Positions 5,691-6,341 of a DNA stretch of 6,341 bases are shown in pieces. This DNA comes from Akkermansia muciniphila. GTDB lineage: Bacteria > Verrucomicrobiota > Verrucomicrobiia > Verrucomicrobiales > Akkermansiaceae. The notes under the pieces are model-generated. The model saw nothing but the letters and a program-made list of their open reading frames with translations. It was not told where the DNA came from and did not search any database. The stretch spans positions 1 to 6,341 of the forward strand of contig CALPMD020000079.1 of NCBI GenBank assembly GCA_943324575.2. Direction: 5' to 3'. The number at the start of each line of letters is the position of its first letter. Position 1 is the stretch's first letter. The position numbers were made by a program, and so were the translations under genes.

Positions 5691-5702
5691 CGCTGCGGAG
5701 AC

Positions 5703-6341
5703 TTACTTGTTGAGCCGGTAGCCGATTTCTTGATCTAGGATCTGTTTAAGATCATCGAGACCCTCTTCTTTGTCGGCAGAAATCGGGATGATGTCGACCT
5801 TGGGGAAACGGCCGCGAAAGATCTCAAGGTTTTCGGCAGCACCTTCGAGGTCCATCTTGTTGGCGATGACTTTCCACGGGAAACGGGCGAGCTCGTCGTC
5901 GTACTCCTTGATTTCGCGGCGGAGAATTTCCAAGTCCGACACGGGATCCCGGCCCTCGCTACCTGCCATATCGATGACAAAGAGTAGTACGCGGCAGCGG
6001 GTGATGTGGCGCAGAAACTCGTGGCCAAGACCGCGGTTTTCATGCGCGCCTTCGATCAATCCGGGGATGTCGGCGATGGTGCAGCGACGAAACCCTGGAA
6101 AATCCACGACGCCGATGACCGGCTGCAGCGTGGTGAAGGGGTAAGAGGCGACCTTGGGCTTTGCCGCGGACAGTTTGCCGAGAAGTGTGGATTTACCGGC
6201 ATTGGGGAAGCCGACCAGACCCGCATCCGCAATGCGGCGAAGTTCCAAATAGAAGACCGATTGTTCACCGGGCGTGCCGAGCGTGTGCTCGACCGGGGTA
6301 CGGTTGGTGGCCGTTTTGAAATTCCAGTTACCCTCACCCGG
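5703..6341 (-). CDS. obg: Obg/CgtA GTPase, C-terminal part (N-terminal end beyond the window)
   Basis: An essential ribosome-associated GTPase involved in 50S assembly and stress responses. 212 residues lie in the window, the start being off the right edge. Numbering from the edge, 1-32 are the end of the glycine-rich Obg domain (GNWNFKTATNRTP at 4-16, then PGE). The GTPase domain follows: P-loop GFPNAGKST at 44-52, switch I YPFTT at 67-71, G3 DIPG at 91-94 followed by LIEGA, G4 NKMD at 161-164, and G5 ISA at 187-189. All five nucleotide-binding motifs are intact. The protein ends about 20 residues later (GYRLNK), with no C-terminal OCT domain or acidic tail, a short form also seen in other bacteria. 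The TTG at 6246-6248 is an internal leucine, not a start, since the frame continues with Obg-domain sequence. It is the first visible gene of a tight three-gene minus-strand cluster. Confidence 0.97.
   Translation of the reverse strand, partial: PGEGNWNFKTATNRTPVEHTLGTPGEQSVFYLELRRIADAGLVGFPNAGKSTLLGKLSAAKPKVASYPFTTLQPVIGVVDFPGFRRCTIADIPGLIEGAHENRGLGHEFLRHITRCRVLLFVIDMAGSEGRDPVSDLEILRREIKEYDDELARFPWKVIANKMDLEGAAENLEIFRGRFPKVDIIPISADKEEGLDDLKQILDQEIGYRLNK

Noticed and set aside
5703..6248. obg as a complete 181-residue gene starting at TTG 6248
   Set aside because: The frame continues to the window edge with clear Obg-domain sequence (GNWNFKTATNRTP), so the gene is cut by the window, not started there.

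Overview
The window carries seven protein-coding genes from a GC-rich bacterial chromosome, five complete and two cut by the window edges. The best guess for the organism is a member of the Verrucomicrobia. This rests on the fused CobA-HemD protein, the general style of the proteins, the near absence of Shine-Dalgarno sequences, and a 130-residue protein that resembles, from memory, a family common in that phylum. This is an inference from family knowledge; there is no rRNA or other direct marker. I see no tRNA, rRNA, CRISPR, insertion sequence, prophage or toxin system.

Layout, left to right. (1) 1-1261, plus: the 3' part of a cobA-hemD fusion (uroporphyrinogen-III methyltransferase plus uroporphyrinogen-III synthase). 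(2) 1275-1970, minus: trmO, a tRNA m6t6A37 methyltransferase, convergent with hemD and only 13 bases away. (3) A 143-base divergent intergenic region (1971-2113) with a short inverted repeat. (4) 2114-3121, plus: a long-chain trans-polyprenyl diphosphate synthase, probably for the menaquinone side chain. (5) A 338-base non-coding stretch (3122-3459) holding several small hairpins and a 62-base tract without a single G, which forms the leader of (6) 3460-3852, plus: an uncharacterised 130-residue helical protein. (7) A strong hairpin terminator (3866-3896) shared with the convergent minus-strand block. (8) 3920-4801, minus: an exported FKBP-type peptidyl-prolyl isomerase with a Mip/FkpA-like layout. 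(9) A tightly packed minus-strand cluster, transcribed right to left: obg (C-terminal part, running off the right edge), a gamma-glutamylcyclotransferase-like gene 12 bases downstream, and an unknown 138-residue gene 6 bases further on. The FKBP gene follows after 73 bases, with a candidate promoter of its own.

The genes are mostly housekeeping: tetrapyrrole synthesis, tRNA modification, isoprenoid quinone side chain, ribosome-associated GTPase, periplasmic folding. I do not see a convincing novel system. The items most worth a second look are the 130-residue protein with its G-free leader and hairpin-bearing upstream region, the unknown third gene of the obg cluster, and the consistent lack of Shine-Dalgarno sequences in front of nearly every start codon.
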